The notes under the pieces were generated by a model, which searched no databases, was not told the DNA's origin, and saw only the letters and a program-made list of their open reading frames with translations. Of a DNA stretch of 46,535 nucleotides, positions 44,119 through 46,535 are shown piece by piece. The first letter of the stretch is position 1. Each line of letters starts with the position of its first letter. This DNA comes from Patescibacteria group bacterium (lineage in GTDB: Bacteria > Patescibacteria > Microgenomatia > Levybacterales > UBA12049): NCBI GenBank assembly GCA_023381035.1, contig JAMCTK010000009.1, positions 1 to 46,535 of the forward strand, given 5' to 3'. A program made the position numbers and the translations under genes.

Positions 44119-46535
44119 AATACTTACAATCTTAGGCAGTTTAATCATTTTTATTTTTTTGTTTGGGTTTTATTTTAAATCTTCAGCAAGTGCGGCTTGT
44201 TGTAGCTATTTGAGCGCGGATTGTGCAGGGGCTATTCAATCCTGTGCAGGGGCGACGTATTGTCAAACCGCAGCCCAAACAGGTTGTGGGACAACTCAAG
44301 GCTCAAATTGTTACGTGGGTTGCTATAACACTTGTACTCCTTCTGGTTGTGGTAGTAAGTGTGGCAATGTTTCTGATGGCTGCGGAGGGACAATTTATTG
44401 TGGGGTTTGTTCTGTAAATGGAGCTTGCGGTTCAAGTGTAAACAGTTGTAGTGCGGGCACTTTGTCGAGTACAAGCTCAGATAGTAGCTATTACTATTGG
44501 CATTGTAATGGAAGCGGTGGTGGTTCAACGGCCTACTGTAGCTCTGCGAGGCCTCCAACATGCGGTAGTGGGGCAAACAGCTGTAGCTCAGGTAGCTCGG
44601 CAACAAATCAAAGCTCAGATCCAGGATATTACTATTGGTGGTGCTATAATTCGACTAATGGCTTAACTACCAAGGGTTGTAGCTCTACGAAAACCCCAGC
44701 ATGTAATAACAGTATATTGCATGGTTGCACTAACGGTACAGCCACAGATCAAAGCGAAGATCCTGGGGTCGGTTTTTACTATTGGCACTGTTATAATTCG
44801 TGGAACAATATTACCACTACCGGCTGCAATTATCCGAAGAGCGCTGGTACCACTACCACAGCTCCTCCTGGTACCACAGCTCCTCCTGGTACCACAGCTC
44901 CTCCTGGTACCACAGCTCCTCCTGGTACCACAGCTCCTCCTGGGGCAGCTTGTCCAAGTGGTTGCTCAGGATCTGATTATTACGGTTGTTACTCAAGTTG
45001 CCCGGCAGGATATGTAGCGAGTGGAGGCTATACCTGTGCATCAGGTAACACATGTTGCTATAATCCAGGGGCTTGTAGTCCTTCGACTACCACTGGAACA
45101 TGCACTCCAGATACCAATTACGGCCCCTGCAATGTTGGTGGTGGTGGAGAATGCGGAACAGGAACAAGATTGGTCAACAGAACATTCGCTGATTGCAGTT
45201 CTATCTCATATTCACAAAGTTGTAACGTTAATTGTGTAAATAATGGATATTGTAAAAGCGACAATACCTGTTTTTACGGAATTTATGGAGAGGTTTTTAG
45301 TGATGTAAATGAAAATGGTGTTAAAGATGTTGGGGAACATGCTTATACAGGGGCAGATGCAGGCGTTGCGCTTTCTAATTCCAATAGGAATGATCCTCCG
45401 ACAATTGATCCAACTTACACTTGTAACAGTTGCAGTACGGAATATAGTTATTGCCGTAAAAATTATCCAGTATTCTTTACGTGTAATATTTTCGGAGAAG
45501 CAATGGGTACTGATTATTCTGTAGACTGTAATTGTCCTGCGGTTCCGGGAGCAACTGGGGTTTGTCCGAGCAATCCTTCCTCAAGTAGACTTCAGGTTAT
45601 AAGTTGTAATCCAAGTCAGTATCAGTCAACGTCGGATGCTAGCGGATATTATTTTCTCAATGTTTTTTCTCCCATAATAACTGCTTATTATAATTTAACA
45701 CTTACACCTCCGACGAATTATTCAGCTACTTTTACTAATCCTCTTGAAATATACTATACTGGTGGTGCTAAAAGACAGGATTTAGGTATAATTTCTCCTC
45801 TATATACTATTTCCGGAACAGTTTACATTGATACAAATCAGGATGGTGTGCAGAATAATGGGGAGAGTGGATACACCCGCGCTAGTGTTTCTGTAGGAGG
45901 AATAGCTAACGCTACAAATGCTTCAGGAGTTTACTCTCAATCATTGACAGCAGGGGTATATGGTGTTCTTCTTACTATTCCTTCGGGATATCAAATGTCT
46001 CCTGCAGATCCCTCAAATTCTAAAAGCGCATCGATTGGACCAAATGCGACTGTTAATTTTGCAATAATTCCAAGCAATTCAATTACGGGATACGTATTCG
46101 TAGATAATGACGGGAACGGTGCTAAAAACGGAAGTGAGGTGTGCTATGAAGGATTAACCCATATTTCCATAGCAGGAGAGGCAGGACAGGACTTTACCAG
46201 CACAGCAGGATGCAATACTTATTCTTTCACCATTGATGTGGATCCATATACAGTTGCGATTGTATCTATTCCGACAGGTTACAGTGCAACAGGTTGGAAT
46301 GGATCAGATAGTACCGGAGCAAAAAGCGGTACAGGTAATATTACTGGTAATTTGACCGGAAATAGCGTAGTTAATTTTGGCATAAGAGCAGCGTCTTCCT
46401 GGATTCAAACAAGAGGAGGAGATTTTAGAATGGATGGAGGAGTGGATAACTCTATCCCCTCAGGTGCTTCTTGCCAATCATATGCGTCTACAACAGGATC
46501 AGGGGGCACCCCCGGAATTGTTTTCTCCGGTAATA
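44105..46535 (+). CDS. Giant secreted Cys-rich protein with SdrD-B-like domains, 3' end beyond the window
   Basis: The ATG at 44105 opens an uninterrupted frame of 810 residues to the window end. A signal peptide (KILTILGSLIIFIFLFGFYF, ending SSASA) leads into a Cys-rich part with several related modules (YYYWHCNG, YYYWWCYN, FYYWHCYN). Next come a (GTTAPP)n linker, more Cys-rich sequence, and at least three SdrD-B/Cna-B-like beta domains (YGIYGEVFSDVNENGVKD, YTISGTVYIDTNQDGVQN, SITGYVFVDNDGNGAKN), whose DxNxDG loops are typical calcium sites. The final SWIQTRGGDFRMDGG opens another domain. Likely a surface adhesin or sheath protein. Confidence 0.85.
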   Translation, partial: MKYNKILTILGSLIIFIFLFGFYFKSSASAACCSYLSADCAGAIQSCAGATYCQTAAQTGCGTTQGSNCYVGCYNTCTPSGCGSKCGNVSDGCGGTIYCGVCSVNGACGSSVNSCSAGTLSSTSSDSSYYYWHCNGSGGGSTAYCSSARPPTCGSGANSCSSGSSATNQSSDPGYYYWWCYNSTNGLTTKGCSSTKTPACNNSILHGCTNGTATDQSEDPGVGFYYWHCYNSWNNITTTGCNYPKSAGTTTTAPPGTTAPPGTTAPPGTTAPPGTTAPPGAACPSGCSGSDYYGCYSSCPAGYVASGGYTCASGNTCCYNPGACSPSTTTGTCTPDTNYGPCNVGGGGECGTGTRLVNRTFADCSSISYSQSCNVNCVNNGYCKSDNTCFYGIYGEVFSDVNENGVKDVGEHAYTGADAGVALSNSNRNDPPTIDPTYTCNSCSTEYSYCRKNYPVFFTCNIFGEAMGTDYSVDCNCPAVPGATGVCPSNPSSSRLQVISCNPSQYQSTSDASGYYFLNVFSPIITAYYNLTLTPPTNYSATFTNPLEIYYTGGAKRQDLGIISPLYTISGTVYIDTNQDGVQNNGESGYTRASVSVGGIANATNASGVYSQSLTAGVYGVLLTIPSGYQMSPADPSNSKSASIGPNATVNFAIIPSNSITGYVFVDNDGNGAKNGSEVCYEGLTHISIAGEAGQDFTSTAGCNTYSFTIDVDPYTVAIVSIPTGYSATGWNGSDSTGAKSGTGNITGNLTGNSVVNFGIRAASSWIQTRGGDFRMDGGVDNSIPSGASCQSYASTTGSGGTPGIVFSGN
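44846..44941 (+). repeat. Coding 18-bp tandem repeat (GTTAPP linker)
   Basis: One 24-bp variant unit (44846-44869) is followed by four identical copies of GGTACCACAGCTCCTCCT, encoding GTTAPP. The perfect identity, including third positions, implies recent slippage expansion; repeat number is likely variable between strains. Confidence 0.95.

Noticed and set aside
44846..44941. Regular short repeats that might look like a CRISPR array
   Set aside because: The units are contiguous 18-bp in-frame codons with no spacers; no cas genes are present.
44232..45053. Minus-strand and alternative-frame open readings over the giant gene
   Set aside because: They are shadows of the Cys-rich repeat coding frame, produced by codon bias and repeats.

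Overview
The window looks like a chromosomal segment of a Candidate Phyla Radiation (Patescibacteria) bacterium, most likely a Microgenomates-type lineage. This rests on AT-rich sequence, very tight gene packing, many small proteins with an N-terminal membrane anchor, a 16S rRNA gene with a divergent 530 loop and mismatches to the common 515F/806R primers, and protein families that are frequent in that group (O-antigen-ligase/TPR protein, DUF5667, YdjM-like hydrolase, anchored PsbP-like proteins, a huge Cys-rich SdrD-B-like surface protein). The lineage is an inference; no database was searched. Stop codons, including TGA, are used conventionally.

Layout. 1-5.1 kb: a truncated site-2 protease, rpmB, an ICMT-like methyltransferase, the fmt-def pair and a Wzy/WaaL-like ligase. 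5.2-11.5 kb: the cell-shape operon mreB-mreC-mreD-mrdA, then topA. 11.5-15.6 kb: anchored or secreted proteins of unknown role. 15.6-18.0 kb: a SpoU methyltransferase, a GT2 glycosyltransferase, a uracil-DNA glycosylase and a SAM methyltransferase. 18.07-20.06 kb: a stand-alone 16S rRNA transcription unit with promoter, terminator-like leader hairpin, boxA, processing stem and terminator, with no 23S or 5S downstream. 20.1-22.5 kb: a nucleotide kinase, a GT4, tRNA-Cys, tRNA-Ile and two tiny membrane proteins. 22.6-24.7 kb: a divergent pair of carbonic-anhydrase-like genes, one of them resembling the carboxysomal CsoSCA family. 25.3-39.4 kb: a nucleotide and thymidylate island (dcd, tmk, a dcd-like paralogue, thyA, a Nudix-DHFR fusion, three more Nudix genes, a deoxynucleoside-kinase-like gene and glyA), interrupted by a DegT aminotransferase/Gfo-Idh oxidoreductase pair, a DUF488 gene, an HD-domain protein and a kinase-like protein. 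39.4-46.5 kb: envelope proteins, including a VWA protein, a membrane-anchored HExxH protein, a lipoprotein and the start of a giant Cys-rich adhesin-like protein that runs off the window.

The genes of the thymidylate island together encode most of a dTMP cycle: Dcd supplies dUMP precursors, ThyA methylates dUMP, DHFR and GlyA regenerate methylene-THF, and Tmk phosphorylates dTMP.

Across the window, many first genes have a -10 hexamer ending 7-9 nt before the start codon. The transcripts are therefore predicted to be leaderless, whereas operon-internal genes use Shine-Dalgarno sites or stop/start overlaps. This pattern was used to choose several start codons.
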